DNA of 64,000 bases from Candidatus Puniceispirillum sp. (GTDB lineage Bacteria > Pseudomonadota > Alphaproteobacteria > Puniceispirillales > Puniceispirillaceae): assembly GCA_028382965.1 (NCBI GenBank), contig JAOEUK010000003.1:62001-126000 (forward strand), in the 5' to 3' direction. Position numbers and translations under genes: made by a program. Under the pieces are notes generated by a model, which was not told the DNA's origin, ran no database searches, and saw nothing but the letters and a program-made list of their open reading frames with translations. Below, in pieces: positions 8,173 to 16,442 of this stretch (positions are counted from its first letter, which is position 1; each line of letters starts with the position of its first letter).

Positions 8173-9332
8173 CCAAAACTGCGGTGCCTCCAACGCAAAT
8201 TATTTTGAGATAGTTGATCAAGGCTAGTTATCCCCATCAACTTCATATCACGTTCTACTTCTGAACGAATTTTTTCAAGCGCTCTTTCAACCCCGGGCTG
8301 GCCAGCGCCACCAAGTGCATAAAGATAAAATCTGCCCGCTGAACACGCTTTAGCTCCAACAGAGAGAGCTTTTAAAATGTGCGTGCCACGTTGTATACCA
8401 CCCTCACAAATCACATCTATTTGATCGCCTACGGCATCACATATTTCTGCCAATTGATCAAAAGGTGAACGCGCGCCATCTAGTTGACGTCCGCCATGAT
8501 TAGACACCATGATACCCGTGCAACCGATATCAACGGCTCGCTTAGCATCTTCAACACTCATAATGCCTTTTAAAGCAAATTGTCCATTCCACTGGGCACA
8601 TAGTTTCTCAGCATCTTTCCAATTCATAGATTGATCAAGCATTGTTGAAAAATACTCTCCTACCGAAACTGCCATATTTGTTCCTGCTGAAACGTGTCCA
8701 GAAAGGTGAGGCATATCAAATTTTTCTTTAGTTAAAAAATTCCAAGCCCAACTGGGATGGGCAGCAAAGCTCATCAAGGAGTTTAAACTTAGTTTTGGTG
8801 GAGAGGTAAAACCCGTATAAAGATCACGTTCTCTGTTACCGCCAGTTATTGTGTCAACTGTAAGAGCTAAAACGTTAAAATTTGTTGCCCTTGCGCGCTC
8901 AAGCAAAGCATCATTCAACCCACGGTCTTTGTGGAAATAAAATTGAAATAATTTTGGACCTGGAGCGAGTTTTTCTATCTCTTCTACCGTAACTGTTGCG
9001 AGAGAAGACACACCAAACATCGTATCAAATTTAGTTGCAGCTTTTGCAACAGCGCGCTCACCGTCGTGATGGAAAAGTCTCTGAAGAGCTGTTGGTGCAC
9101 AGTAGATTGGCAAACCTAATTTTTGTCCCATCACTTCAACACTCATATCAACATCCTCCACACCAGCGAGGACATTAGGAACTAAATCAACATCATTAAA
9201 TGCTGAAGTGTTACGCTGATAGGTAATTTCATCGTCAGCAGCCCCATCAATGTAATGAAAAATTGGACCTGGAAGTTTTTGCTTTGCTAATTTACGGAAA
9301 TCATGAAAACTGTGACAATCATTCAACTTCAT
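8169..9332 (-). CDS. lldD: FMN-dependent L-lactate dehydrogenase-like alpha-hydroxyacid dehydrogenase
   Basis: A 387-residue FMN enzyme of the LldD / glycolate oxidase / mandelate dehydrogenase family that oxidises an L-2-hydroxyacid to the 2-oxoacid. Visible features: PGPIFHYIDGAADDE with the substrate-binding Tyr, APTALQRLFHHDGE, QFYFHKDR, LTVDTITGGNRERD, the FMN Lys in FALKGIMS, and the active-site VSNHGGRQLDGA. The C-terminal phosphate-binding part is VICEGGIQRGTHILKAL. Its stop overlaps the start of a dld remnant, and an lldD-dld operon supports L-lactate as substrate, though glycolate or another hydroxyacid cannot be excluded. The ATG at 9332 with AGGTG five bases upstream is chosen over a TTG at 9380. 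Confidence 0.82.
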   Translation of the reverse strand: MKLNDCHSFHDFRKLAKQKLPGPIFHYIDGAADDEITYQRNTSAFNDVDLVPNVLAGVEDVDMSVEVMGQKLGLPIYCAPTALQRLFHHDGERAVAKAATKFDTMFGVSSLATVTVEEIEKLAPGPKLFQFYFHKDRGLNDALLERARATNFNVLALTVDTITGGNRERDLYTGFTSPPKLSLNSLMSFAAHPSWAWNFLTKEKFDMPHLSGHVSAGTNMAVSVGEYFSTMLDQSMNWKDAEKLCAQWNGQFALKGIMSVEDAKRAVDIGCTGIMVSNHGGRQLDGARSPFDQLAEICDAVGDQIDVICEGGIQRGTHILKALSVGAKACSAGRFYLYALGGAGQPGVERALEKIRSEVERDMKLMGITSLDQLSQNNLRWRHRSFG

Positions 9333-9650
9333 AATACACCTAAATTTTATGGAAAATTGATTTTTAATCCACTTTAGCAATCAAAAGGAAGTTCTGATCA
9401 GGTAAAAACCACCACTATGGATTACTGTTATATTTATTATTTTAAACAACCTAATCAAAAAGCAAAGGCCAATATTTTTAATTAAAAATAAGGAACTTTA
9501 ACGTCACCAGCCCCATAAAAAATTAAAGCAATAATAATATAACGGCTCCAAAAAGGAGTTCGGTTCAAATCTTCAAAATAATGATGTTTTCCCGGTTAAT
9601 CACACCATGATTAAAATTAAGGAAGTTCATCCCGTATCTAAAAGGTCAGA
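9333..9650. other. Non-coding stretch between lldD and rpmJ
   Basis: About 318 bp, strongly AT-rich, with no supported ORF on either strand. It must hold the lldD promoter (minus strand) and the rpmJ 3' end. A TTAATCA-CACCA-TGATTAA inverted repeat lies at about 9597-9615, but no T-run follows it on the minus strand. Confidence 0.5.
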
Positions 9651-9776
9651 TTAACCCTGGCGTGCCTTTAGGCGCGGGTTTTTTTTGTTAATCACATATA
9701 ATTTACCACGACGACGCACCACCTGGCAGTGACGATCACGCGATTTTAGCGTTTTAAGCGAACTAACAACTTTCAT
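9651..9776 (-). CDS. rpmJ: 50S ribosomal protein L36
   Basis: A 41-residue basic protein beginning [20 protein letters not shown] and ending NPRLKARQG, with [14 protein letters not shown] between: unmistakably L36. It has a single Cys (RHCQV) instead of the CxxC...C..H zinc set, the zinc-free form common in alphaproteobacteria, where the gene stands alone outside the spc operon. A GGGAG ribosome binding site lies 9 bases before the ATG, inside a 7-bp hairpin (9778-9794). The end of the gene is GC-rich and followed on the plus strand by eight Ts, which can be mistaken for a plus-strand terminator. Confidence 0.97.
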   Translation of the reverse strand: MKVVSSLKTLKSRDRHCQVVRRRGKLYVINKKNPRLKARQG

Positions 9777-9777
9777 A

Positions 9778-9794
9778 ATTTGGGACTCCCAAAT
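9778..9794 (-). promoter_or_regulatory. Hairpin enclosing the rpmJ ribosome binding site
   Basis: On the rpmJ mRNA, ATTTGGG and CCCAAAT pair perfectly (7 bp) around the loop AGT. The Shine-Dalgarno GGGAG is partly in the stem and loop, ending about 9 bases before the ATG. This could limit translation or respond to a ligand or protein; its function is inferred from the structure only. Confidence 0.5.
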
Positions 9795-9914
9795 CGGCGG
9801 CCAATGGCCTTAATAATTAATAATTAGCCGAAGACTTAGCATTAGCAGTACCACAGGTCAATGCTTGCCAAGTGTTTTTTGTCCATGGTTTTATCACCTA
9901 ATCGTTGAGACACG

Positions 9915-10550
9915 CTAATCTACGCAAACTCCAGTTCCCTGGAGACCACAATAGCCACTCGGCACCTTATACAAATATTGCTGGTGATGATCTTCAGCAA
10001 AATAGAACTGCTGGTTTTTTTTAATCTCAGTCGTAATCTGGCCAAACCCACTTTTTGCCAACGCCTTTTGATAATTATCTGCACTTTCGTGGACAACAAC
10101 AAAATCAGCATCGTCCATGACAAAGATTGCCGACCGATACTGGGTACCCCGGTCATTTCCCTGCCTAAACCCTTGAGTCGGGTCATGCGCTTGCCAGAAA
10201 GTTGATAGAATTCTTCCCAGGTCCAATTTTTTTGGATCATAAACCACCAAAACAACTTCAGTATGACCAGTCTGCCCGCTACATGTTTCTTCATAAGTGG
10301 GATTAGCCGTTAGCCCACCAGAATAACCAACTGCAGTCACAAAAACTCCCGGAAGTTTCCAGAACAGACGTTCAGCCCCCCAGAAGCAACCAAGTCCCAG
10401 AACAATCTTTTTAAAGCCTGAGGGAATCGGGTTTGTCATGGGATTGCCAAGTACCGCATGCAGCCCGCCTGCAAAGATTGGGGTGGCGCGTCCGGCAAGT
10501 GTTTCATCAGCGTTTGGCAGACGCATCTTTAGCGGATTGTCAAAAAACAT
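9915..10550 (-). CDS. msrA: Peptide methionine sulfoxide reductase MsrA
   Basis: Reduces the S-epimer of methionine sulfoxide in free or protein-bound form, a repair function after oxidative damage. The 211 residues include the active-site GLGCFWGAER near residue 54, VGYSGGLTANPTYEETCSGQTGHTE split over two conserved blocks, WQAHDPTQGFRQGNDRGTQYRS, and the C-terminal YCGLQGTGVCVD holding resolving-type cysteines. About 45 residues precede the catalytic motif, as in the longer E. coli-like MsrA forms. It lies 46 bp downstream of pgk on the same strand and may be co-transcribed. Confidence 0.95.
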   Translation of the reverse strand: MFFDNPLKMRLPNADETLAGRATPIFAGGLHAVLGNPMTNPIPSGFKKIVLGLGCFWGAERLFWKLPGVFVTAVGYSGGLTANPTYEETCSGQTGHTEVVLVVYDPKKLDLGRILSTFWQAHDPTQGFRQGNDRGTQYRSAIFVMDDADFVVVHESADNYQKALAKSGFGQITTEIKKNQQFYFAEDHHQQYLYKVPSGYCGLQGTGVCVD

Positions 10551-10596
10551 CAGGACCCTCTCTTTTAGTTTAATCTTTGTCGTCTACCTAGGCCAA

Positions 10597-11796
10597 CTAT
10601 TCGGTTCTAAGAGCCTCAACGCCTGGCAACTGCTTGCCCTCCAGCCATTCCAGAAAAGCGCCACCGGCTGTCGACACATATGAGAACTGTTCATTCACCC
10701 CAGCATTTGAAAGTGCTGCCATTGTATCGCCGCCGCCAGCAACGCTCAACATATCATTGTTTTGGGTTTCTGCAGCCACGATTTTTGCCAATGCAGTTGT
10801 AGCCGCGTCAAAAGGTGGGATTTCGAACGCCCCCATTGGCCCGTTCCAAACGATGGTCGCGCAATCTTTCAAAAAGCTGCTTGCTGCCGCAACCGCATCT
10901 GGCCCCGCATCAAGGATCATCTCGCCATCGCCCACATCGTCAATTTTAGCAATCCGGTGCGCGGCGCCTAGCTTAAACTCAACCGCCACCACAACATCTC
11001 TGGGAAGAAGAATTTTACAATCATTCAATGCGGCAACATCCATAATGCGCTTGGAAGTTTCAACCATGCCTGGTTCGGCAAGCGAAGCCCCAATCGATTT
11101 TCCCTGCGCTAATAAAAAGGTATTGGCCATGCAGCCACCAAGCACCAGGCCGTTAACCTTGGTCACCAGATTTTCGAGTAATGCCAGTTTTGACGATACT
11201 TTAGAACCACCAACAACCGCCCCAAGCGGGCGAAGCGGCTGCGATAGGGTGGCTTGCAAGGCTTCCAGTTCTGCCGCAAAGGACCGGCCAGCAGCTGATA
11301 GCATCATACGCGGCAGAGCATCAACCGAAGCATGCGCCCGGTGAGCACAAGAAAACGCATCACCAACATAAAGATCGCCGAGGCTGGCAAGACTTTTGGC
11401 AAACTCTTGATCATTAGCTTCTTCTTCAGGATAAAAGCGCAAATTTTCCATCATCAACAAATCACCGGGGCGAAGGCTTGAAACAGCGGCCTTGCCACCA
11501 GGGCCAATCACATCATTTTCAACAGGCACTGGCTGGCCAAGGATTTTGCTCATCACTTGTGCCACTGGCCGCACGGTAAGAGCAGGAACAAACCTTCCCT
11601 TCGGCCTACCAAAATGCGTCAGGATCACTACTTTTGCGCCATTTTCAAGAAGCGCCTTCACCCCCGGCATAGCACGGCGAATGCGGGCATCATTACTGAC
11701 CACTCCATCGGCAAGTGGTACATTCACATCAAGTCGCACAAGAACGGTTTTTCCAGCCACGTCAAGTTGGTCTGCAAATCTAAAATTAACCGTCAT
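10597..11796 (-). CDS. pgk: Phosphoglycerate kinase
   Basis: Transfers phosphate between 1,3-bisphosphoglycerate and ADP in glycolysis, or the reverse in gluconeogenesis. The 399-residue length is standard. Motifs in order: VLVRLDVNVPL, LTHFGRPKGR, LLMMENLRFYPEEE, VGDAFSCAHRAHAS, AVVGGSKVSSKL, LPRDVVVA, TIVWNGPMGAFE and SVAGGGDTMAAL. The ATG at 11796 matches the family N-terminus; an open extension upstream to 11895 is not conserved-looking. The usual alphaproteobacterial neighbours gap and fba are not present here. Confidence 0.97.
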   Translation of the reverse strand: MTVNFRFADQLDVAGKTVLVRLDVNVPLADGVVSNDARIRRAMPGVKALLENGAKVVILTHFGRPKGRFVPALTVRPVAQVMSKILGQPVPVENDVIGPGGKAAVSSLRPGDLLMMENLRFYPEEEANDQEFAKSLASLGDLYVGDAFSCAHRAHASVDALPRMMLSAAGRSFAAELEALQATLSQPLRPLGAVVGGSKVSSKLALLENLVTKVNGLVLGGCMANTFLLAQGKSIGASLAEPGMVETSKRIMDVAALNDCKILLPRDVVVAVEFKLGAAHRIAKIDDVGDGEMILDAGPDAVAAASSFLKDCATIVWNGPMGAFEIPPFDAATTALAKIVAAETQNNDMLSVAGGGDTMAALSNAGVNEQFSYVSTAGGAFLEWLEGKQLPGVEALRTE

Positions 11797-12185
11797 GATC
11801 ACAATCCCTTGGGTGTCTTTAATGTGCGCAATAATGAAATGACCCTCAGCACATTTACTGCGACGGCTCCCACCTGTCACACAAGCTAGAACCAATGGTC
11901 AAATAATGTTTATTGCTGATCTATTAACTGCAATAGGCATTACCCAAAAATAAACTAATTAGCAAGGAATACACCACTCAAAAATCAGCTAAAAAATCAC
12001 CAAGAACAGAAATAAAATATGACGCTGAACTGCCGCCAAACCAATTTTACCCCTCAAAGAACCTTCTTAAGAAAATACCCACAATCTCAGGTATAACCCA
12101 CAGGCAATTTGTTGCTACATTTTGGCATTTCGCTATGCTATATATCAGTTTAATGATAATTTAATTTAAAAAAAAGAGGCGCCTA
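11797..12185. other. Divergent intergenic region between pgk and azlC
   Basis: About 389 bp with no supported ORF. It separates divergent genes and should contain the promoters of both; one candidate for azlC is listed separately. Confidence 0.5.
12112..12139 (+). promoter_or_regulatory. Candidate sigma-70 promoter of azlCD
   Basis: TTGCTA (12112-12117) and TATGCT (12134-12139) are separated by 16 bp, about 45 bp before the azlC ATG, with a purine-rich AAAGAGG ribosome binding site just before the start. Assigned by similarity to the consensus only. Confidence 0.35.
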
Positions 12186-12929
12186 ATGTCAGGTACAAGT
12201 GATACTGCTGATACACTGGCCGAGGCACCGTCTCCAAAGCAGGAATTCTGGCAAGGCGTATGCGATGAATCGCCGCTGATGTTTGGCGTCATTCCCTTTG
12301 GGCTTGTTTTTGGCGTTTTGGGTATCGAAAGCGGTCTTGACCCGCTTCAAACAATTCTGTTATCCGCGATTCTATTTGGGGGTGCCAGTCAAGTTGTGTT
12401 TGCCCAGCTATGGGCAGCTGGTGTTCCAGCGCTTATTGTTGGCAGTTCAGTTTGTGTGATTAACATTCGCCATGTGCTGTACAGTGCCTCAATGGCATTC
12501 CACCTTCGCCATTTATCGCTTAGATGGCGGCTTCTTCTTGGCTATTTACTCACTGACGAGGCCTATGCCGTTTCGATTAAACGCTTTACTAACGGTCGCG
12601 CTGGCCCGTTTCAGCATTTTCACCTTCTTGGCAGCGGCACATTATTATGGACAGGTTGGCAGGCGTCAACAATTATGGGAGTTGTTGTTGGCAAGACAAT
12701 CCCCGAATCATGGTCCCTATCCTTTGCCATCCCACTGACCTTTATTGCTGTTATTGCGCCAATTATGCGAACACGCGCAGAAATTGCTGCCGCGGTCACA
12801 GCGGGAAGTCTAGCCACTATTTGCCAGCCATTGCCATGGAATTCATGGCTGGTCATCGCCGCCTTTGGTGGAATTACAGTAGGCTGGACAGTGCATCATT
12901 TGAACAACGCAAAAAGGTGCGCTGGATGA
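12186..12929 (+). CDS. azlC: AzlC-family branched-chain amino acid exporter, large subunit
   Basis: Inner-membrane protein of the AzlC/YgaZ family, which with a small AzlD/YgaH partner exports branched-chain amino acids. The 247 residues contain several hydrophobic helices: the family's opening block SPLMFGVIPFGLVFGVLGIE, then LLSAILFGGASQVVFAQLW, NIRHVLYSASMAFHLR, the central LTDEAYAVS signature, and hydrophobic segments to the C-terminus. About 25 polar residues precede the first helix. It overlaps the start of azlD by four bases (ATGA), so the two are translationally coupled. No Lrp-type regulator gene is adjacent. Confidence 0.9.
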   Translation: MSGTSDTADTLAEAPSPKQEFWQGVCDESPLMFGVIPFGLVFGVLGIESGLDPLQTILLSAILFGGASQVVFAQLWAAGVPALIVGSSVCVINIRHVLYSASMAFHLRHLSLRWRLLLGYLLTDEAYAVSIKRFTNGRAGPFQHFHLLGSGTLLWTGWQASTIMGVVVGKTIPESWSLSFAIPLTFIAVIAPIMRTRAEIAAAVTAGSLATICQPLPWNSWLVIAAFGGITVGWTVHHLNNAKRCAG

Positions 12930-13240
12930 TCTGGTTTATAATGATTGCTACCGGCCTTTTCACCTTCGCCACGCGCTTTTGCATGCTAAACAAGACTGTT
13001 GGAAAACAGCTTCCCACATGGCTTGTGGAGGCATTAAGCTTTGTACCAATTGTCGTTCTGACAGCAATCATTGTGCCTGCTGTTCTTATTGATCCAGCAA
13101 GCCATAAGATTGCGATTGCCGATAACCCGCGCTTGATTGCTGCCCTTGTCGCCGTTTCGATAGCCTTAATTACCCGCCAGGTTGTTACAACCATTGGAGC
13201 CGGCCTTGCAACATTATGGTTTCTTCAATGGGCGGCCTAG
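12926..13240 (+). CDS. azlD: AzlD-family branched-chain amino acid exporter, small subunit
   Basis: A 104-residue, almost wholly hydrophobic protein with about four membrane segments (MIWFIMIATGLFTFATRFCM, LSFVPIVVLTAIIVPAVLI, LIAALVAVSIALITRQVV, IGAGLATLWFLQW). Size, TFATR-type motif and position after azlC identify it as the AzlD/YgaH partner. The start ATG at 12926 is inside the azlC stop. The same frame is open far upstream within azlC, but that part is a shadow of azlC. Confidence 0.9.
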   Translation: MIWFIMIATGLFTFATRFCMLNKTVGKQLPTWLVEALSFVPIVVLTAIIVPAVLIDPASHKIAIADNPRLIAALVAVSIALITRQVVTTIGAGLATLWFLQWAA

Positions 13241-13265
13241 CACGGCCATTGTGCCATAGTAAACG

Positions 13266-13583
13266 TCAGGTTTTCAGGCCGCTATCAGCCGCCATTTTAT
13301 CGCAGATTGCCGCCAATTCGAGATCAAGTGCAGTAACGCCACCCTTGGAGTGGCTCGTCCAGCGCACCAAAAGACGCCGATAGCGATTAAACAATTCGGG
13401 GTGATGATTGGCCCTTTCGGCGGTTAGTGCAACCCGCCCCATAAAGGCAAAGGCCGCATCGAAACTGGCAAAGGAGTAATCCTTTTCGATTGCCGGGCGT
13501 TTTTCATCATCGTTTGCCAATTGCCACCCGTGCAATAGTTTCAGGCCAGTCATAACTGCAGCTTCATCAAGAAGATCAGACAT
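13266..13583 (-). CDS. phhB: 4a-hydroxytetrahydrobiopterin dehydratase (pterin-4a-carbinolamine dehydratase)
   Basis: Dehydrates the 4a-hydroxy pterin formed by aromatic amino acid hydroxylases. In organisms lacking such hydroxylases, relatives have been linked to molybdopterin or folate metabolism. The 105-residue protein has the family core FASFDAAFAFMGRVALTAE, the catalytic HHPELFNRYRRL and VRWTSHSKGGVTALDLELA. No phenylalanine hydroxylase gene is visible nearby, so the physiological pterin is not clear. It converges with azlD with a 25-bp gap. Confidence 0.9.
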   Translation of the reverse strand: MSDLLDEAAVMTGLKLLHGWQLANDDEKRPAIEKDYSFASFDAAFAFMGRVALTAERANHHPELFNRYRRLLVRWTSHSKGGVTALDLELAAICDKMAADSGLKT

Positions 13584-13709
13584 CGAGTTTGCCTTTGGTA
13601 AAAAATTATAGAGCCATCAAGGAAAAGGATGATGTTTTGTTTATGATAATGGAAAAAGCATTTCCATACCAGCTTTGCAATATTGTCAAAACAGCATTAA
13701 GTTCTACTC

Positions 13710-14177
13710 ATGTCGAAAACCTTAATGATCATTGCCCACCGCCCCTCTCCTAACACGGCTGCTCTTGCAGATGCCGCACTAGCCGCATGCCAGAATTATG
13801 ATTCTGATGGTGATATTGAAACATTATGTCTTACACCATTTGATGTGACCGCTATTGACCTTTTAAACGCTGATGCGGTGGTGATTGGTACTACCGAAAA
13901 TATCGGCTATATGGCTGGCGCAACCAAAGACATGTTTGACCGCTGTTATAATGATTGGCTTGATCAAACTGAGGCCAAACCAGTTGGAATATACATTCGT
14001 GCTGGATTAGATGGCACCGCAACTAAACGAGCTTTAACCAGTATCTGTTTAGGGCTAAAATGGCGATTAATAGCAGAACCACTCGTCTTAAAAGGAAATT
14101 GGGAAGACCGTTTTTGTGAAGATGTTGCTGACCTTTGCCTTGGCATGGCAGCCGGCTTAGACATTGGCATTTTCTGA
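13710..14177 (+). CDS. Flavodoxin/NADPH-dependent FMN reductase-fold protein
   Basis: A 155-residue protein with an alpha/beta flavodoxin-like fold: an opening beta strand and phosphate-loop region (TLMIIAHRPSPNTAALADAAL), the strand NADAVVIGTTENIGYMAG, and DMFDRCYNDW plus KPVGIYIRAGLDG, which resemble flavin-binding loops in WrbA/flavodoxin-like quinone reductases. Electron-transfer or quinone reduction is the family expectation, but the substrate is unknown and the FMN phosphate loop is not classical. It converges with the copper chaperone gene. Confidence 0.65.
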   Translation: MSKTLMIIAHRPSPNTAALADAALAACQNYDSDGDIETLCLTPFDVTAIDLLNADAVVIGTTENIGYMAGATKDMFDRCYNDWLDQTEAKPVGIYIRAGLDGTATKRALTSICLGLKWRLIAEPLVLKGNWEDRFCEDVADLCLGMAAGLDIGIF

Positions 14178-14195
14178 GCTATTTTTGGCGCTAAT

Positions 14196-14681
14196 CTATT
14201 CTGTGTTATGCAGTATTGCAGAATCCACAATTGCTAAGTCAGCCGGCCGCTTTGCCATACCTTTTACGGTTATATTGCCAGCACTCTCAAATATCAGTGT
14301 GATTTCAAAAATATTATTTGCATAAAGTGGTGCTTTCAGGCTCATCAACATTACGTGATAACCACCAGGTTTGAGATCAACCGTTTCACCAGCTGGGATT
14401 TCTATGCCATCAATAACCTGACGCATTTTCATCACGCCGTTACTAATTTTCATTTCATGCAATTCAGTTTTATGAGCAAGGTCGCTGGTTACGTCTAGTA
14501 AATGGTCTGCCACTTCTCCATTGTTTTTAATAGATAAGTAAGCTCCACTGCTGAGCAAACCCTCAACAGTTGCACGAAATTGCAGTGGGCCAAGCATAAG
14601 GTCTCCAGCTAAAACTGGATTACCTAAAAGAATAATTAATGCAAAAAAAGCACCTAAATGGCGCCGATTTGAAAAGATCAT
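14196..14681 (-). CDS. Periplasmic copper chaperone of the PCuAC family
   Basis: A secreted 161-residue protein with a signal peptide (charged MIFSNRRH, hydrophobic LGAFFALIILLGNPVLA, cleavage likely after the Ala-Gly region). The family metal-binding pattern is visible: a His and Met pair in ELHEM, a Met in GVMKMRQV, and the His and Met in GGYHVMLM. PCuAC proteins deliver Cu(I) to the CuA centre of cytochrome oxidase together with Sco proteins. No sco gene is adjacent; the gene follows an FMN dehydrogenase gene by 37 bp on the same strand. Confidence 0.88.
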   Translation of the reverse strand: MIFSNRRHLGAFFALIILLGNPVLAGDLMLGPLQFRATVEGLLSSGAYLSIKNNGEVADHLLDVTSDLAHKTELHEMKISNGVMKMRQVIDGIEIPAGETVDLKPGGYHVMLMSLKAPLYANNIFEITLIFESAGNITVKGMAKRPADLAIVDSAILHNTE

Positions 14682-14718
14682 CAGATCACACCTTTTGCAG
14701 TTAAACTTAAAATGACGA

Positions 14719-15876
14719 TTAAAAACCAGTACTCCTAATCTTCTTTACTTCATCAATATTTTTCAAGCCAAGTTGTGCCATCACATCACACACCTCTTCC
14801 AGTAAAATTGTTACAGCATGCTCACCACCCTTCTTGCCAAGTGCTGCAACAGCATACATAAAGCCTCGGCCAATCAACGCGAAGTCTGCTCCAGCCGCTA
14901 GTGCACGCACAACATCAAGACCGGACATAATGCCACTGTCAACGATTAGAGGCACTCCATCGCCAACAGCCTCACGAATAGATGATAACTGTGCCAAAGG
15001 AGAAGGTGCAGCATCAAGCTGACGCCCACCATGGTTGGAGACAACTATCCCATTGATGCCAAGCGTTACAGCACGCGCCGCATCTTGCCCATGGAGCAAA
15101 CCTTTTAGATAAATGTCACCATCCCACTGCGCTCGAATTTCAGACAAATAATCCCAATCAAGTGATCCATTTAACTGGTCACCGATGAACTTTGTAATAC
15201 CCATTGTTCCATTTTTTTTGGCATAGGGTTCCATATTACGGAACCGGGCACCACCATTAAAAAGAGTTCGCACAGCCCACTCTGGGCGAAGCAAGCTTTG
15301 CCAAATAACACGTGATGAAAAGGCTGAATTACCTCGGCTGCCAAGCGGCGCTCCAGCTATACGCATTCGTTCACGCCGACTTGGAGATGGAACATCAGCA
15401 GTTACTAGCAGTGTACTGTAACCGCAGCCCTTAGCCCGCCGAAGCAAATCCCGCATCAACTCCCGGTCTTTTGGCGCATAAAGCTGGAACCAAGCCATCT
15501 CACCTGCCGACCTAGATACCATTTCAATGGATTCACCAGCCACAGTGCTCAGTGTATACGGGAAGCCATATTTTTTAGCTGCACAACCTATAATTGACTC
15601 TGCGCCCGGCCAGATTAAAGACGAAAGACCAATAGGTGCTGCTCCAAATGGAGCTTTGAATGTTTTTGATCCCAACTTCGTTGTCAAATCTGGATTTATC
15701 CGTCCACGCATGAATTTTGGTGTCAGTTCAATGCCATCCAAAAAAGTACGATTTCCATCTTTAGCATGGTCATGCCCCGTCCCAGAATCCAAATAAGCAT
15801 ATACAAATTTAGGGATACGTTTTGATGCTGGTTTTTTTAAATCAGATAACCGAGGGTATTTATTCATCAAATTCAT
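14719..15876 (-). CDS. FMN-dependent alpha-hydroxyacid dehydrogenase (second copy)
   Basis: A 385-residue member of the LldD/glycolate oxidase/mandelate dehydrogenase family, distinct from the copies at 8169 and 35880. Conserved elements: RIPKFVYAYLDSGTGHD with the Tyr, APFGAAPIGLSSLIWPGAE, WFQLYAPKDRELM, TLLVTADVPSPSRRERM, the Lys in IYLKGLLHGQDA, VSNHGGRQLDAAPS and the phosphate loop IVDSGIMSGLDVVRALAAG. The insert between the barrel strands contains FRNMEPYAKKNG. Substrate cannot be assigned: lactate, glycolate, mandelate and other 2-hydroxyacids are all possible. A second ATG three codons in is an alternative start. Confidence 0.85.
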   Translation of the reverse strand: MNLMNKYPRLSDLKKPASKRIPKFVYAYLDSGTGHDHAKDGNRTFLDGIELTPKFMRGRINPDLTTKLGSKTFKAPFGAAPIGLSSLIWPGAESIIGCAAKKYGFPYTLSTVAGESIEMVSRSAGEMAWFQLYAPKDRELMRDLLRRAKGCGYSTLLVTADVPSPSRRERMRIAGAPLGSRGNSAFSSRVIWQSLLRPEWAVRTLFNGGARFRNMEPYAKKNGTMGITKFIGDQLNGSLDWDYLSEIRAQWDGDIYLKGLLHGQDAARAVTLGINGIVVSNHGGRQLDAAPSPLAQLSSIREAVGDGVPLIVDSGIMSGLDVVRALAAGADFALIGRGFMYAVAALGKKGGEHAVTILLEEVCDVMAQLGLKNIDEVKKIRSTGF

Positions 15877-16442
15877 GTCTTAACTCACTTCAAAAAATCA
15901 TGTTGCGCCATCGTTGTTTTAGCGCTTTCAAATGTGCAATTAAACTTACTACGTCGCTTTAATTTACTTAGGCCATCGGGTACCACCTTTCCACCATTGC
16001 GATATTTTCTGGGTTTAGCAAGCAAAGCAGCTCAGGACTGCTTATCTCAAACAGGCCATGATTTAACAATCTCTTTTGATTGCTTGAAACCCTGAATAGT
16101 CCTAATGTCGCTCCAACTTTTTTTATAAACGAAAGTCTGTTTTATTATTTTGTTGATTTAAGAAAAAATACGCCTTTCAATTGTGAAAAAAAATCACCTT
16201 TTACTATATCACTGGTACAGACGGACACAGTCTTAAAAGTTCGAGCCGCATTGTTAACGAGACGGCAGGGATTCACAAATAAAAATGGATGCCGCGAAGT
16301 AAAATTTATTACAAGATTGTGCCACGTGGCACAATAGCCTTCGCTATCTTACCTTTGCTTGATATCTCGGGCAATTCTATCAAACTTTGACAACACTAGT
16401 AATTAGCGAACAATTGGTTATAAATATTTAACATTTTTAGGT
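15877..16442. other. Divergent intergenic region upstream of ccmE
   Basis: About 566 bp. An 85-codon open frame at 16080-16337 shows no recognisable protein character and is not called. The notable element is a perfect 20-bp palindrome at 16316-16335. The rest is AT-rich without clear structure. Confidence 0.5.
16316..16335. promoter_or_regulatory. Perfect 20-bp palindrome, candidate operator
   Basis: ATTGTGCCAC followed directly by GTGGCACAAT, perfectly self-complementary with a CACGTG core, about 107 bp before ccmE and 440 bp before the divergent FMN dehydrogenase. The lack of a T-run and of a spacer favours a protein-binding site over a terminator. The binding protein is unknown. Confidence 0.5.

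Noticed and set aside
9560-9572. GGTTCAAATC, similar to a tRNA T-loop
   Set aside because: The flanking bases do not form a T-stem and no acceptor or anticodon arm is found.
9651-9690. Plus-strand hairpin followed by eight Ts, resembling an intrinsic terminator
   Set aside because: It is the 3' end of rpmJ on the minus strand (codons for [11 protein letters not shown]); no plus-strand gene precedes it.
16080-16337. 85-codon open frame on the plus strand upstream of ccmE
   Set aside because: No ribosome binding site, no recognisable protein character and it lies over an AT-rich regulatory region.
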